Source: Verrucomicrobiota bacterium
GTDB lineage: Bacteria; Verrucomicrobiota; Verrucomicrobiia; Verrucomicrobiales; DEV007
Length of the DNA stretch: 6,836 bases
Reading direction: 5' to 3'
Assembly (NCBI GenBank): GCA_020629815.1
Contig: JAHDCN010000149.1
Span: forward strand, 1-6,836
Shown one piece after another: positions 6,684 to 6,836 of the stretch (its first letter is position 1; each line of letters starts with the position of its first letter). The notes beneath the pieces were generated by a model. It was not told where the DNA came from. It ran no database searches and was given only the letters and a program-made list of their open reading frames with translations. The translations under genes and the position numbers were made by a program.

Positions 6684-6836
6684 CTAGGGAATGTAGCAAC
6701 CTTTCGCAGCTGTCCAGAGTTGATACCAGTCCTCTCTATCGAGTTGGATCGCTGAAGCGGAAGCCTGCGACTGAATGCGGTCCAGCTTGTTGGTTCCGAT
6801 AATTGTGGTCGGCTGAGAGGGATGATTCATCACCCA
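6684..6836 (-). CDS. Aldo/keto reductase, YdhF-like, C-terminal fragment (N-terminus beyond right edge)
   Basis: The last 50 residues of a gene read from the right edge, starting WVMNHPSQPTTIIGTNKLDRI and ending KGCYIP before the TAG at 6684-6686. WxxxHP...PIIG(S/T)xxxxRI followed by QLxxxxWYxLWxAAxG...P closely matches the C-terminus of the E. coli YdhF group of NADP-dependent aldo/keto reductases: the last TIM-barrel strand with its cofactor-contacting IIG(S/T)xxxxR stretch, then the closing helix. Catalytic Asp/Tyr/Lys/His residues lie in the missing part. It converges on the export operon and shares its terminator, and nothing suggests a role in polysaccharide export. The family call is good; the substrate is unknown. 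Confidence 0.85.
   Translation of the reverse strand, partial: WVMNHPSQPTTIIGTNKLDRIQSQASASAIQLDREDWYQLWTAAKGCYIP

Overview
The window looks like chromosomal DNA from the Planctomycetota-Verrucomicrobiota-Chlamydiota (PVC) superphylum, most likely a verrucomicrobial (Opitutia/Puniceicoccales-like) bacterium. The main reason is the large secreted cytochrome with the PSCyt1-DUF1587-DUF1595-DUF1592-DUF1588-DUF1585 order, a family expanded almost only in Planctomycetes and Verrucomicrobia. Base composition is moderate, and three of the four genes with a visible start have no recognisable Shine-Dalgarno sequence. The phylum is fairly safe; anything finer is a guess.

Layout, left to right. Positions 1-2630 (minus) hold the DUF1592-type cytochrome, open at the left edge and lacking only its last residues. 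Its 5' end carries 2.6 copies of a 22-bp tandem repeat and a second small duplication, which make the start codon uncertain. Positions 2705-3910 (minus) hold an adenylate-kinase-like P-loop kinase of 401 residues, with a shortened nucleotide-monophosphate segment and about 140 extra C-terminal residues. Positions 3911-4095 are a divergent intergenic region, very AT-rich on its right side, with a plausible plus-strand promoter. Positions 4096-5178 and 5232-6584 (plus) are two consecutive Wza-like polysaccharide export proteins (Poly_export plus two SLBB domains each). They are clearly paralogous, and the second ends in a glycine-rich tail encoded by a 24-bp repeat. A strong, probably bidirectional terminator follows at 6643-6680. 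A convergent aldo/keto reductase C-terminus (6684-6836, minus) runs off the right edge.

How they may work together. The two export proteins form a compact two-gene unit with its own promoter and terminator, and would together form or modify an outer-membrane polysaccharide portal. No Wzz/Wzc co-polymerase, phosphatase or glycosyltransferase is present, so partners must lie elsewhere. The kinase is transcribed divergently from this pair and head-to-tail with the cytochrome. No functional link between kinase, cytochrome and export pair can be proved from the sequence. The most unusual items are the tandem export paralogs with the repeat-encoded glycine tail, the kinase with an altered AMP-binding region and unknown extra domain, and the non-triplet repeat inside the leader of the cytochrome gene. 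I found no RNA genes, CRISPR array, insertion sequence or defence system.
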